Shown here one piece after another: positions 14,009-22,487 of a stretch of DNA of 54,777 bases. This stretch comes from a virus, in IMG/VR virus record IMGVR_UViG_3300031972_003254, positions 1-54,777 of that record, one strand, 5' to 3'. Below the pieces are notes generated by a model. It saw nothing but the letters and a program-made list of their open reading frames with translations, did not search any database and was not told where the DNA came from. A program made the position numbers and the translations under genes. How positions within the stretch are numbered: position 1 is the stretch's first letter; each line of letters starts with the position of its first letter.

Positions 14009-14617
14009 ATGAAGCGTCCGATCCCGCCCGAACTGCCCGAGAACGTCACGCGCTTCGTGCCCGCTGACGCGCTCGGCGATTGGGCGCGCGCGTGCTTCAT
14101 CGCAGGCGGTTCGCCGCTCACGAACCCGGACCACGCACACCTGCAGCAGGCATCCATCGGCTGGCTGTGGACCAACGGCATCGCGGAGAATCGCGGCCGC
14201 AGGATCGCAGGCGAGGCACGAATGCCCCGGCCCGCCGGATCGCGCTGGTCGCAGATGATGGCCGAGGCGCAGCTACTCGACCTGTTCGGCGATGTGCCGG
14301 ATTTCATCATCACCATCGACGCTGAGCTTGCGGCCATGGCGAGCGATGACGAGTTCTGCGCGCTCATCGAGCACGAAATGTACCACTGCGCCCAGGCAGT
14401 CGGCGTGTTCGGAGAGCCTCGCTTCACCCGCGAAGGGCGTCCCGTCTTCACCATGCGCGGGCACGACGTCGAGCAGTTCGTGGGCGTCGTGGCGCGCTAT
14501 GGTGCCGGGGCTTCAGGCGTGGCGGCAATGGTCGAGGCGGCTGGGCGGGGGCCGCGTGCGCAGGATGGTGCCGTCGCGCTCGCCTGCGGGACCTGTGCGA
14601 TGAGGAAAGCGGCATGA
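14009..14617 (+). CDS. Putative phage metallopeptidase
   Basis: 202 residues, ATG 14009. The zinc-binding HExxH motif is present as IEHEMYHCAQAVG near residue 121, after DFIITIDAELAAM, the usual pattern of the small putative metallopeptidases found upstream of phage packaging genes. The C-terminus has FTMRGHDVEQFVGVVARYG, often conserved in this group, and ends with CGTCAMRKAA. The substrate is unknown; head maturation or host-protein cleavage are both possible. It is the first gene after the terminator; no clear promoter was found in the 140 bases ahead. Confidence 0.75.
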   Translation: MKRPIPPELPENVTRFVPADALGDWARACFIAGGSPLTNPDHAHLQQASIGWLWTNGIAENRGRRIAGEARMPRPAGSRWSQMMAEAQLLDLFGDVPDFIITIDAELAAMASDDEFCALIEHEMYHCAQAVGVFGEPRFTREGRPVFTMRGHDVEQFVGVVARYGAGASGVAAMVEAAGRGPRAQDGAVALACGTCAMRKAA

Positions 14618-14832
14618 TCGATCCGCCGGCATACGCAAATCTTGCAGCGCTTGATGTGAGCACGCGGTTCTCGAAAGACATGATCGAGAGCATCATCGAG
14701 GATCGCGCGGCACCAACGCGAGACCTGCGGGAAGTCAGCCGTAAGGTTATCCGCCTGCAGGACGAAGGCGTGCGACAGGCGCTGATCGCGCTCGGCTGGA
14801 CCCCGCCGCCCGAGAACCCCGATGGCCCGTAA
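14614..14832 (+). CDS. Hypothetical protein between metallopeptidase and terminase
   Basis: 72 residues, coupled at both ends (ATGA upstream, 11-base overlap downstream). The sequence is helical: LDVSTRFSKDMIESIIEDRA, then LREVSRKVIRLQDEGVRQAL. No family recognised. Its place directly before the small terminase suggests a packaging helper, but nothing in the sequence shows that. Confidence 0.55.
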   Translation: MIDPPAYANLAALDVSTRFSKDMIESIIEDRAAPTRDLREVSRKVIRLQDEGVRQALIALGWTPPPENPDGP

Positions 14833-15373
14833 GCCGCGCCACGCCGCCGGCGGCGACCACCACAACCACGAGCAGATGACGGACACGATCCGCCGCGAGA
14901 TCGTCATGCGCCTTGCCATGTACGACGGCCCGGTCGAGATCCAGGCGGACCTTGCCGATCGCGGCATCGACGTGTCCCGGCAGGCGATCCACCATTACAT
15001 TCCGGCCGCGAACGGCCGCCCCCTCGCGAAGAAGTGGGTGGACCTGTTCCAAGTCACGCGCGCAGCCTTCCTCGAAGAAACGGCGAGCGAGCCTATCGCG
15101 AACCGCACCTACCGCCTTCGCCGTCTCGGTATCATCCACGACCGGGCGATGAAGCGCGGCGACTATGCCCGTGCGCAGTCGGCGCTGGAGCAGGCAGCGA
15201 AAGAAGTGGGCAACGTCTTCACCAACGTCACCAACCTCAAGGGCAGCCTGCGCGCCGCGCCAATCGGCGACAACATGACGACCGAGGAAAAGCGCAACGT
15301 CCTCGCCGACCGTTTGGCCGAAGCGCTCGCCACGGTGAAGAAGCCCGCGCGGACTGACGCGACGAAGCACTGA
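14822..15373 (+). CDS. DUF2280 protein, likely small terminase subunit
   Basis: 183 residues. The DUF2280 family pattern covers residues 20-130: IRREIVMRLAMYDGPVEIQA, a helix-turn-helix (DLADRGIDVSRQAIHHYIPA), LAKKWVDLFQVTRAAFLEET, EPIANRTYRLRRLGIIHDRA and ARAQSALEQAAKEVGNVFTN. In P22-like and Bcep22-like genomes these genes lie just upstream of the large terminase and are taken as the DNA-recognition (small) subunit. The next gene, five bases away, is the terminase ATPase, which supports that reading. Confidence 0.8.
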   Translation: MARKPRHAAGGDHHNHEQMTDTIRREIVMRLAMYDGPVEIQADLADRGIDVSRQAIHHYIPAANGRPLAKKWVDLFQVTRAAFLEETASEPIANRTYRLRRLGIIHDRAMKRGDYARAQSALEQAAKEVGNVFTNVTNLKGSLRAAPIGDNMTTEEKRNVLADRLAEALATVKKPARTDATKH

Positions 15374-15378
15374 GCGCC

Positions 15379-16200
15379 ATGCTCGGCCTGCCCGATCTTG
15401 TCGGCCAGCTTCTCCCCCTGGCCGATGCCATGGGGCTCGAACTCACTCCCGAGAACGTCGACGAGTTCGTGGCAGCGCTCGACGACGAGCTTGTCGAAGC
15501 GCTGCTGGACCCCATCCTCGCCGAGGAAGAGCGGGCGCGCTACAGCCGGTTCGCAGACCTCTTCCCCGACCATGGCCCGCTGCGGCGCGAGCTGTATGCC
15601 CGCCACCTCGAGTTCTTCGCTGCCGGCAAGGACTTTCGCGAGCGATGCTTCCTGGCCGCCAACCGCGTCGGCAAGACGGTGGCAGGCGGCTACGAGGTCA
15701 CGGCCCACCTTACCGGCCACTACCCGCATTGGTGGGAGGGCTTCCGCTTCCGCCGCCCCATTCGCGGCTGGGCGGCTGGCGACACCAACGAGACGACCCG
15801 CGACATCATCCAACTCGAACTGCTCGGCCAAGTCGTCAGCGGCGATGATGGCCGCAAGGCGCTCGACGGTTCCGGGCTGATTCCCCGACAATGCATCGGC
15901 CAGCCCAAGTGGAAGCAGGGCGTGCAGGACCTCGTCGACTATGTGCCGATCCTGCACGTCACCGGCGGCTGGTCTGTCATCGCGTTCAAGTCGTTCGATC
16001 AGGGACGGCGCGCGTTCCAGGGCACCGCGAAGGAGCTTATCTGGCTCGACGAGGAATGCCCCGAGGACGTCTACAACGAGTGCCTGATCCGCACCGCCAC
16101 GACGCGCGGACGGGTGCTCACGACGTTCACCCCGCTTTCCGGCCTGACGCCGCAGGTGCTGCAGTTCCTGCCCAAGGAGATGCGGCCCGAAGGCGTCTGA
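15379..16200 (+). CDS. terL: Large terminase, ATPase half (split gene, first part)
   Basis: 273 residues holding only the packaging ATPase. Walker A is CFLAANRVGKTVAGG near residue 95, Walker B plus catalytic Glu is LIWLDEECPED near residue 220, and the coupling motif is LTTFTPLSGLTPQVL. The frame stops with TGA at 16198, right after MRPEGV, where intact relatives run on into the nuclease domain. The continuation starts 53 bases later in a different frame. Either the two halves work as separate subunits or the gene is broken. The ATP motifs are all intact, so I favour a functional half or a very recent split. Confidence 0.85.
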   Translation: MLGLPDLVGQLLPLADAMGLELTPENVDEFVAALDDELVEALLDPILAEEERARYSRFADLFPDHGPLRRELYARHLEFFAAGKDFRERCFLAANRVGKTVAGGYEVTAHLTGHYPHWWEGFRFRRPIRGWAAGDTNETTRDIIQLELLGQVVSGDDGRKALDGSGLIPRQCIGQPKWKQGVQDLVDYVPILHVTGGWSVIAFKSFDQGRRAFQGTAKELIWLDEECPEDVYNECLIRTATTRGRVLTTFTPLSGLTPQVLQFLPKEMRPEGV

Positions 16201-16253
16201 TAGCGCCACTTCCGCCAAAGCCGCTGTTGTCGTATACGGACAACCGGTAGCAG
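16201..16253. other. 53-bp gap splitting the terminase gene
   Basis: This stretch has stops in the frames that would join the two terminase halves (TGA at 16198, TAG at 16248) and contains the palindromic motif at 16229-16241. It is too short for an intron or inserted gene. It replaces or expands the loop between the ATPase and nuclease domains. Confidence 0.7.
16229..16241. promoter_or_regulatory. Late-class motif E, GTCGTATACGGAC
   Basis: Core of the 19-base inverted repeat GTTGTC-GTATACG-GACAAC, 13 bases before the nuclease half of the terminase. It shares the GTCGTA form with the motifs at 31021 and 53470, which also precede late gene blocks. Confidence 0.5.
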
Positions 16254-17012
16254 GTGGGATTGCAGGGCGTGCCGCAGATCAACTCGTCGAAATACATGGT
16301 GCAGGCGGGCTGGGATGACGTCCCGCACATCGACGACACCACGAAGCGCGAGTTGCTGGAAAACACCCCTGTCCACCTTCGCGACGCACGCTCCAAAGGG
16401 ACGCCAAGTTTGGGCGCGGGTGCGATCTACCCCATCGAGCAGAGCGAGATCATCGTCGATCCCTTCGCCATCCCGGCCTACTTCGCCAAGGGCTACGGCA
16501 TGGACGTGGGCTGGAACCGCACCGCCGCCGCGTTCGGTGCCTGGGACCGCGACAACGACGTGCTCTACATCTACGCCGAGCACTACCGGGGGCAGGCCGA
16601 ACCCTCGATCCATGCCGACGCGATCAGGGCGCGGGGCGACTGGCTCATCGGAGCCATCGACCCGGCATCGCGAGGGCGCGCACAGAAGGATGGCGAACAA
16701 CTTCTCGGTATCTACCGCGAACTCGGGCTGAACCTGCAGCTCGCGAACAACGCGGTCGAGGCGGGCATCCTCGAAGTCTGGCAGCGCTTCTCTTCCGGCC
16801 GCCTCAAGATATTCCGGTCCTGCCAGAACGTCCTCAACGAGCACCGCCTGTACCGGCGCGACGAGAAAGGCCGGATAGTCAAGGAGTTCGACCACCTCAT
16901 GGACGCCATCCGCTACCTCGTCCTCGCCATGGCCAACATCATGCGCACCAAGCCCGTGATCGCCCGGCCAGAGAACGCCTTCACCGCCGCCGACCGCCTC
17001 GCAGGATACTGA
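16254..17012 (+). CDS. terL: Large terminase, nuclease half (split gene, second part)
   Basis: 252 residues. Residues 14-45 continue the terminase sequence (SSKYMVQAGWDDVPHIDDTT, DARSKGTPSLGAGAIYP), then comes the RNase H-like headful nuclease: first Asp in GYGMDVGWNRTAAAFG, second in GAIDPASRGRAQKDGEQ, third in DHLMDAIRYLVLAM. All three metal-binding Asp are present. The start is uncertain: GTG 16254 follows an in-frame TAG by one codon and has no good ribosome site; TTG 16260 or ATG 16296 are alternatives. The portal gene begins four bases after the stop. Confidence 0.85.
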   Translation: MGLQGVPQINSSKYMVQAGWDDVPHIDDTTKRELLENTPVHLRDARSKGTPSLGAGAIYPIEQSEIIVDPFAIPAYFAKGYGMDVGWNRTAAAFGAWDRDNDVLYIYAEHYRGQAEPSIHADAIRARGDWLIGAIDPASRGRAQKDGEQLLGIYRELGLNLQLANNAVEAGILEVWQRFSSGRLKIFRSCQNVLNEHRLYRRDEKGRIVKEFDHLMDAIRYLVLAMANIMRTKPVIARPENAFTAADRLAGY

Positions 17013-17016
17013 CCCC

Positions 17017-19443
17017 ATGGACCAGACCGCATCGACCGCCCTTGTCATCATCGACGACGACGACGAGGACGCCGGCCGCAAGGAGTGGGAGAAGCTCCAG
17101 CATGCGATGGGGCTGGTCATGTCCGAGCTATCGCAGCTTGCGACCGAGGCCGTGCAGCGCCGCGGCGGAACCGAACAGCGCTGGCTGGAAGACCTGCGGC
17201 AGTTCCACGGCATCTACGAGGCGGACGTGCTTTCCGCGTTGAAGGACGACGACAGCCGCAGCCGGATATTCATCAACATCACGCGGCCCAAGACGAACGC
17301 ATGGATCGCGCGCATGGGCGACATGCTGTTCCCCAACGACGAACGCAATTGGGGCATCGACCCGACGCCCGTGCCGCAGCTTACCCGGCAGGCCCGCGAC
17401 CTCGCGCATGAAGCCGAGGAGATGGAGCGGCAAGCGCAGGGGCTGGTCGACGAGCACAACGCCAGCGTTAACGAGGCGGGCGGTCCCATCGAGAGCGATG
17501 CACCCGGCCAGGCGCAGCAGCTACTCACCAATGCGAAGGCGCTGCGCGATCAGGAACGGAAGCAGCAGGCCGAGATCGAGTACGCGCGGCGCGCCTCGCA
17601 GGCCATGCAGCGCCTGATCGACGACCAGCTTACCGAGAGCAATTATCCGGCCCGCTGCCGCGACGTCATCGAGGACCTGTGCAAGGTCGGGACAGGCATC
17701 CTCAAGGGGCCTATCGTCAACGACCGTCCGAGGCGGGGGTGGACGCCCGTCGTCGTCGACGGGAAGGTGTCGCGGACACAGTACGAACTCAAGGCAGACG
17801 ACGACCGCACCCCGAAGTTCCGGCGCGTCGATTACTGGCACTTCTTCCCCGACCCGTCGGCGTCGAACATGGAGGAGTGCGAATACACCTTCGAGCGACA
17901 CCTTCCCAACAAGAAGATGCTCCGCCGCATGGCGCGCGACATGGATTTCTATCCGCACGCCGTGGCCCGGCTCATCAAGGAAGGGGTGAGCGCGCAGGGC
18001 GCGTCGGGAGACCCAAGCCTCAATTACGTCGCGGAACTGCAGGCGATGGAATCGGCCGGTGGCACGGCGGACGGCGTCAGCCTCCTGCGCGACCGCTACC
18101 ACCTGTGGGAGTACCACGGGCCGCTCGAGGCCGAGCACATCGTCATCATGCTGCGCGCCAACGGCAAGTTCAAGGAAGCCGAGCGCATCGAGAAGGGCAC
18201 CGCGCTCGAAGTGCCCATGGTCCGCGTGTTCTTCTGCGGCACCACGCTCCTCAAGATCGACCCGGACTACATCCTCGACAGCGGCGCGTCGCTCTACTCG
18301 GTCGCTACCTTCGAGAAGGGCGAGGCCACGATCCTCGGCGGCATTGGCGTGCCGCGCCTGATGCGCCACGAGCAGACGATGCTCAATTCGGCCATCCGCA
18401 TGATGATGGACAACGCCGCGCTTGCCGTGGGGCCGCAGGTCGTCATCGACAAGGAATCGGTAGCGCCGGAGAACGGTCGCTGGAAACTGACCCCGCGCAA
18501 GGTGTGGCAGTGGGTGCGCAAGGCCGGGGGCGATCAGCGCAAGGAGAACCCCTTCCAGACCTTCGACATCCCGATGAACCAGGAGATGCTGGCGGCCATC
18601 GTGCAGCTTGCCGTCCGGTTCGTCGACGAGGCCGTCGCCATGCCGCTCATCGCGCAGGGCGAGATGGGCGCACACACCACGCAGACCGCCGGCGGCATGT
18701 CGATGCTGTTCAACTCGGCCAACGTCGTCTTCCGCCGCGTCGTCAAGAATTGGGACGACGACCTCACGACCGGTACGGTCAGCCGCGTCTACGACTTCAA
18801 CATGCAGTTCTCCGAACGCGAGGACGTCAAGGGCGACATGAAGGTCGAGGCGCGCGGCACGTCGGTTCTGCTCGTGCGCGAGATCCAGACCGAGCAGCTC
18901 ATGGCCATCATCCGCGAATGGTCCGTGCACCCCATCCTCGGCGTCGGCTTCCGCGCCTACCACGCGATGCGGCTGGTGCTGCAGGCGATGTCGATCAACC
19001 CCGAAGACCTGCTGCTGCCCGAGGAAGACTACCTGCAGAAGCTCAAGGCGATGAGCGAGCAGAGCGCGCCGGACAGCCCTGAGGCGATCCGGGCGCAGTC
19101 GGCACTGGAAGTGGCGCAGATCGACGCGAAGAGCCGTCTCGACGTCGCCGGGGTCAACATGCAGATCGCCCAGCTACGGGCGCAGCAGGCCATGGCCGAA
19201 CTGGCGTCCAATCGGGAAATCTCGCTCGAGCAGATCAACGCCATGTTCAAGAAAGGCGTGTTCGACGTCAGCGCTAAGGCCGGGATCGAGAAAGAGAAGA
19301 TCGCCAGTTCCGAGCGCTCGCTGGCAGCGGAGATCGCCATGGAGCGCGAGGCGGCGCGCCGCGCCGAGGCTCGCGGCCTCGAGCCTACCGGTTCGGGCGG
19401 TGCGATCAGCATGGGCGCGCGCGAGCCCGGATCGCCGCAATGA
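17017..19443 (+). CDS. Portal protein
   Basis: 808 residues, the size of podovirus head-to-tail connector portals. Typical features are FINITRPKTNAWIARMGDML near residue 85, a long helical insertion at 120-190, CKVGTGILKGPIVNDRPRRG, FRRVDYWHFFPDPSASNMEE, GIGVPRLMRHEQTMLNSAIR and QTAGGMSMLFNSANVVFRRV. The last about 150 residues are a coiled-coil barrel-like region (ALEVAQIDAKSRLDVAGVNM). It forms the dodecameric DNA gate at the capsid vertex where the terminase docks. The start ATG follows the terminase stop by four bases and the stop overlaps the next gene (ATGA). Confidence 0.9.
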   Translation: MDQTASTALVIIDDDDEDAGRKEWEKLQHAMGLVMSELSQLATEAVQRRGGTEQRWLEDLRQFHGIYEADVLSALKDDDSRSRIFINITRPKTNAWIARMGDMLFPNDERNWGIDPTPVPQLTRQARDLAHEAEEMERQAQGLVDEHNASVNEAGGPIESDAPGQAQQLLTNAKALRDQERKQQAEIEYARRASQAMQRLIDDQLTESNYPARCRDVIEDLCKVGTGILKGPIVNDRPRRGWTPVVVDGKVSRTQYELKADDDRTPKFRRVDYWHFFPDPSASNMEECEYTFERHLPNKKMLRRMARDMDFYPHAVARLIKEGVSAQGASGDPSLNYVAELQAMESAGGTADGVSLLRDRYHLWEYHGPLEAEHIVIMLRANGKFKEAERIEKGTALEVPMVRVFFCGTTLLKIDPDYILDSGASLYSVATFEKGEATILGGIGVPRLMRHEQTMLNSAIRMMMDNAALAVGPQVVIDKESVAPENGRWKLTPRKVWQWVRKAGGDQRKENPFQTFDIPMNQEMLAAIVQLAVRFVDEAVAMPLIAQGEMGAHTTQTAGGMSMLFNSANVVFRRVVKNWDDDLTTGTVSRVYDFNMQFSEREDVKGDMKVEARGTSVLLVREIQTEQLMAIIREWSVHPILGVGFRAYHAMRLVLQAMSINPEDLLLPEEDYLQKLKAMSEQSAPDSPEAIRAQSALEVAQIDAKSRLDVAGVNMQIAQLRAQQAMAELASNREISLEQINAMFKKGVFDVSAKAGIEKEKIASSERSLAAEIAMEREAARRAEARGLEPTGSGGAISMGAREPGSPQ

Positions 19444-19643
19444 GCGCATATCGCCCATGGTCCGAGGTGAAGCGGCACGCCATGTCGCAGCGCGCGGAGC
19501 TGCTCGAAAGCCTCGTCACCGCTAAGCCGGATGACGTTCTGGCGATCCAGACACGCATCCAGACCATCGACCAGTTCGTCGCCTGGTTCGAATCCGCACC
19601 CGGAGACACGACGATCGGCAGCGCCGAAGTCTCCGGATACTGA
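19440..19643 (+). CDS. Small hypothetical head-gene protein
   Basis: 67 residues: MSAYRPWSEVKRHAMSQRAE, two helices, then FVAWFESAPGD. Coupled to the portal gene by ATGA and followed by the scaffold gene. Short genes at this point are common in podovirus head operons. No function seen. Confidence 0.6.
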   Translation: MSAYRPWSEVKRHAMSQRAELLESLVTAKPDDVLAIQTRIQTIDQFVAWFESAPGDTTIGSAEVSGY

Positions 19644-19669
19644 CCCCCCGAAACGAAAGGATATTGACT

Positions 19670-20656
19670 GTGAGCGCCAACGGAGTGCAAAATGCGTCTC
19701 AACCCGACAACGCCGATGCGTCGCCGTCGTCGGATGAGGACTTCGATGCCGCCGTCGCGGAGTTTTCGGGGGACCAGTCGGAACCGGACCTTTCCGCCGC
19801 CGACACGTCCGACCCGAAAGAGCCGCTCCCCGGAGCCAGCGAAAGTCCCGCCCCGGCTGATGCTGCGGCGTCCAAGGAGCCAACCGCTGGCGCAGGCGCG
19901 CCCCCGGATCAGGCAAAACCCCAAGACGACATCTGGGCAAATGCAGACCCGGCACTGCGCAAGGCCCACGAAGATGCCATTCGAGATGCAAACCTGCGTT
20001 TCGAGGGTGCCCGTGGGAGGCAGTCGGCAAGTGACAGGGAGTTGCAGAGGCTCCGTGCACAACTTGCCGAACGCGACAGGCAGCAGGCCGGGGCCGGAGC
20101 CGGAACGGGGCAGCCGCAGGGCCAGGGCGGGCAGACGGCAGACGAGCCGGAAGTCGCCGAACACCTGAAGCAGCTTCGCGAAGAATATCCGGAAGTCGCG
20201 GGACCGCTTCTCGACGAGATGGCGCGCCTTCGAGGCACCATTTCACAGCTTCAGGCTCCGGTCGGAGCCATGCAGCAGCGGGAGGCACAGGCTCACTATC
20301 AGGCGCAGGAAAATCGCCTGACCGAGCTTCACCCCGATTGGCAGGCGACGGCCCAGGATGACCGGTTCGGCGGATGGCTGGCGACCCAGCCCCAGGCGAT
20401 CCGGGAAGCGATGGAGCGCAACTTCAACGCCATCGTCGACGGGCATGAGGCGGCACTCGTGATCGGCAAGTTCAAGGCCGATCTCGGCATCGGCGCTAAA
20501 CCGTCTGAGCCTGATGCAGGAGCCATCGAAGCCCAGGACCGACGCCAGCGGCAACTCGCAGCAGGCCGGGACACGGGACGGACAGGCCCCTCAGTGACCA
20601 CCGGAGTTCCAGACGACTTCGATGCGGCCGTCGATGCCTTCATGCCGAAGGGCTGA
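19670..20656 (+). CDS. Probable scaffolding protein
   Basis: 328 residues from GTG 19670, nine bases after AAAGG (TTG 19664 is too close to it). Residues 1-95 are acidic and disordered (Asp/Ser/Pro/Ala-rich). Residues 115-160 are a coiled coil (GRQSASDRELQRLRAQLAER). Residues 170-290 are helical (EHLKQLREEYPEVAGPLLDE, LTELHPDWQATAQDDRFGGW), and the end is a short helix (DDFDAAVDAFMPKG) that repeats part of the N-terminus (EDFDAAVAEFSGD). Position between portal and capsid plus this composition indicate the internal assembly scaffold. Confidence 0.75.
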   Translation: MSANGVQNASQPDNADASPSSDEDFDAAVAEFSGDQSEPDLSAADTSDPKEPLPGASESPAPADAAASKEPTAGAGAPPDQAKPQDDIWANADPALRKAHEDAIRDANLRFEGARGRQSASDRELQRLRAQLAERDRQQAGAGAGTGQPQGQGGQTADEPEVAEHLKQLREEYPEVAGPLLDEMARLRGTISQLQAPVGAMQQREAQAHYQAQENRLTELHPDWQATAQDDRFGGWLATQPQAIREAMERNFNAIVDGHEAALVIGKFKADLGIGAKPSEPDAGAIEAQDRRQRQLAAGRDTGRTGPSVTTGVPDDFDAAVDAFMPKG

Positions 20657-20713
20657 CGAGGATCAACGGGACGGCCGCCGGTTGAGACGGGGCGCTTGAG
20701 GCATTGCCGGGCG

Positions 20714-20727
20714 CCCCCATCGGGGGG
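20714..20727 (+). promoter_or_regulatory. Hairpin over the capsid gene ribosome binding site
   Basis: CCCCC-ATC-GGGGGG lies just ahead of the capsid ATG (20737), so the G-run that serves as Shine-Dalgarno is in the stem. It could delay or tune capsid translation relative to the scaffold. Confidence 0.4.
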
Positions 20728-20736
20728 TCAAGTCCC

Positions 20737-21753
20737 ATGGCAATTACCCAATACGGCGACATCAGCCCGCGCACGGCGGCCTACGCCTACACCGAAATGC
20801 TCAAGCACGTCGAACCCGTGCTCGTGCTTTCCCGTTTCGGCCAGCTCAAGCCGCTGCCGAAGAACAAGAGCCAGACCATCAAGTTCCGCCGCGCGGTGCC
20901 TTATGCACCCGTGACCGCGCCGCTGCAGGAAGGCGTCACGCCGTCCGTGTCCGGCACCTCGTTCGAGGACGTGAGCGTCACCGTCCAGCAGTGGGGCGAT
21001 GTGCACGGCCTGACCGACGTGGTCGAGGACACCCACGAGGACCCCGTCCTCAAGGTGATGATGCAGCTTACCGGCGAGCAGGCGGCGGCGACGACCGAGC
21101 AGGTCGTCTACAACGTCGTGAAGGGCGGCACCTCGGTCTACTACGCCAACGGTGCCTCGCGCTCGGCGGTGAACACCGCGATCAGCCTCAACAAGCAGCG
21201 TGCGGTTGTCCGCGCCCTGCAGCGCGCCAAGGCGAAGCAGATCACTTCGGTGCTCGGCCCCTCGCCCAACATCGGCACCTCGGCGGTCGAGGCGGCTTAC
21301 GTCGCCATCGGTCACACCGACATCGGTCCCGACGTTCGCAACATGACCGGCTTCGTGCCGGTTGCGAAGTACGGCTCGATGAAGCCCATCTGCCCCGAGG
21401 AAGTCGGTGCGGTCGAGAACGTGCGTTACATCCTGACGCCGGACCTCGAACCCTGGGCGAACGCGGGCGGCGCTTACGGCGGCACGGTGCTCTCCACCGG
21501 CGGCGTCAGCGCGGATGTCTATCCGGTGCTGTTCTTCGGCCAGGACGCCTTTGGCCTCACCCCGCTCAAGAACCAGAAGACGAAGGAAGGCAACAACCTC
21601 GCGGTGATGCCGATCGTCATCAACCCCAACCAGCCTTCCGCCTCCGACCCGCTGGGTCAGCGCGGCTTCGTCGGCTGGAAGGCGTGGTTTGCCGCGGTGC
21701 GTCTCAACGAGACGTGGATGGCTCGCCTCGAAGTCGCGGCTTCGGCCCTCTGA
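20737..21753 (+). CDS. Major capsid protein, N4-gp56 family
   Basis: 338 residues from ATG 20737. It matches the N4-gp56 capsid family across its length: MAITQYGDISPRTAAYAYTE, VLSRFGQLKPLPKNKSQTIK, FRRAVPYAPVTAPLQEGVTP, the HGLTDVVEDTHEDPVLKVMM segment, YAAIGHTD-like VAIGHTDIGPDVRNMTGFVP, and RGFVGWKAWFAAVRLNETWM near the end. It has the HK97-type shell fold in this family. A hairpin covers its ribosome site and another stable hairpin follows the stop, as expected for a message that needs strong, separate expression. Confidence 0.92.
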   Translation: MAITQYGDISPRTAAYAYTEMLKHVEPVLVLSRFGQLKPLPKNKSQTIKFRRAVPYAPVTAPLQEGVTPSVSGTSFEDVSVTVQQWGDVHGLTDVVEDTHEDPVLKVMMQLTGEQAAATTEQVVYNVVKGGTSVYYANGASRSAVNTAISLNKQRAVVRALQRAKAKQITSVLGPSPNIGTSAVEAAYVAIGHTDIGPDVRNMTGFVPVAKYGSMKPICPEEVGAVENVRYILTPDLEPWANAGGAYGGTVLSTGGVSADVYPVLFFGQDAFGLTPLKNQKTKEGNNLAVMPIVINPNQPSASDPLGQRGFVGWKAWFAAVRLNETWMARLEVAASAL

Positions 21754-21760
21754 TCGTGAC

Positions 21761-21785
21761 GGGGAGGCGCTGCGGCGTCCTCCCC
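21761..21785 (+). terminator. Hairpin after the capsid gene
   Basis: GGGGAGG (21761-21767) pairs with CCTCCCC (21779-21785), with an inner CGC/GCG pairing. No T-run follows. Likely an mRNA stabiliser or partial terminator behind the most expressed gene. Confidence 0.5.
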
Positions 21786-21818
21786 TGATCGGCAATCAAG
21801 CAGAAGGAACAAGAGATC

Positions 21819-22160
21819 ATGGCAAGCAACGTCAAGATCGGCACGTTTACCGGCACCGGAGCCGCCATCAACATCGAACTCGGCTGGATCCCGGAGCACG
21901 TCGAGATCGTCAACGTCACCGACGGCGACGACAAGTGGGAATGGTATAGCTCCATGCCCGCCGCATCGGCGATCTACCACCGCGCGGTCACAGACAACGC
22001 GACCAGCGGCAACGCATCGATGGCGAAGATCACGGCCAACGGTGTCAGCGCCTACAGCCCGACGAACCTGTCCAGCAAGAAGGGCTTCACCGTCGGTTCG
22101 GCGCTTTCGGAAAGCGCGAAGGTCTTTGCCTACAAGGCCACACGCAGCGCCGAATACTGA
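21819..22160 (+). CDS. Small virion protein after capsid
   Basis: 113 residues, beta-rich: VKIGTFTGTGAAINIELGWI, HVEIVNVTDGDDKWEWYSSM, FTVGSALSESAKVFAYKATR. A Gly/Ala/Ser-rich all-beta protein directly behind the capsid gene is typical of a decoration or minor head protein. I do not recognise a named family, so this is by position. AAGGAACAAGAG precedes the ATG. Confidence 0.65.
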   Translation: MASNVKIGTFTGTGAAINIELGWIPEHVEIVNVTDGDDKWEWYSSMPAASAIYHRAVTDNATSGNASMAKITANGVSAYSPTNLSSKKGFTVGSALSESAKVFAYKATRSAEY

Positions 22161-22170
22161 TCCACCCATG

Positions 22171-22200
22171 GCGACGCCGGGGCTTCGTTTCCGGCGTCGC
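22171..22200 (+). terminator. Strong intergenic hairpin
   Basis: A 10-bp perfect stem, GCGACGCCGG (22171-22180) with CCGGCGTCGC (22191-22200), and a 10-base loop, flanked on both sides by CCATGG. No T-run. Confidence 0.55.
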
Positions 22201-22216
22201 AGCCATGGAGGCTGTG

Positions 22217-22429
22217 ATGTCGAAGTCCAAAGACCCGTTCACCAACCAGGCACTGATTGCCTGCATCGTGGAAGCCCCGGAAGGCGCGACCCCCTGCGAG
22301 GCTACCCCGCCGATCCGGGTGAACGACCACCCCTACCACTACAAGTTCGGCGAAGCGGTCCACTGGCCGCAGGCGGCGATCAGCGCCGCGCGCGATGCGG
22401 GACTGACCGTCACTCTCGTCGAAGACTGA
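22217..22429 (+). CDS. Small virion-operon protein, paralogue of the next gene's N-terminus
   Basis: 70 residues; ATG 22217 with GGAGG upstream (ATG 22205 lies inside that site). Its second half, PIRVNDHPYHYKFGEAVHWP followed by ISAARDAGLTVTLVED, aligns with the N-terminal part of the following gene's product. The repeated pattern is PI-x-N, Y-x-Y, G and AR-x-AGL-x-V ending in ED. The two are probably tandem duplicates. Function unknown. Confidence 0.65.
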   Translation: MSKSKDPFTNQALIACIVEAPEGATPCEATPPIRVNDHPYHYKFGEAVHWPQAAISAARDAGLTVTLVED

Positions 22430-22436
22430 ACCCAGG

Positions 22437-22462
22437 GCGCGCCCGGCACCGAACGGGCGCGC
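22437..22462 (+). terminator. Intergenic hairpin
   Basis: GCGCGCCCG (22437-22445) with CGGGCGCGC (22454-22462), 9-bp perfect stem and 8-base loop, seven bases after the stop of the small gene. No T-run. Confidence 0.5.
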
Positions 22463-22487
22463 ATCCTGAAACCCCCGGAGAAATTCC

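Noticed and set aside
16201-16253. Group I intron, intein or insertion sequence as cause of the terminase split
   Set aside because: 53 bases are far too short and no element ends or target duplication are seen.
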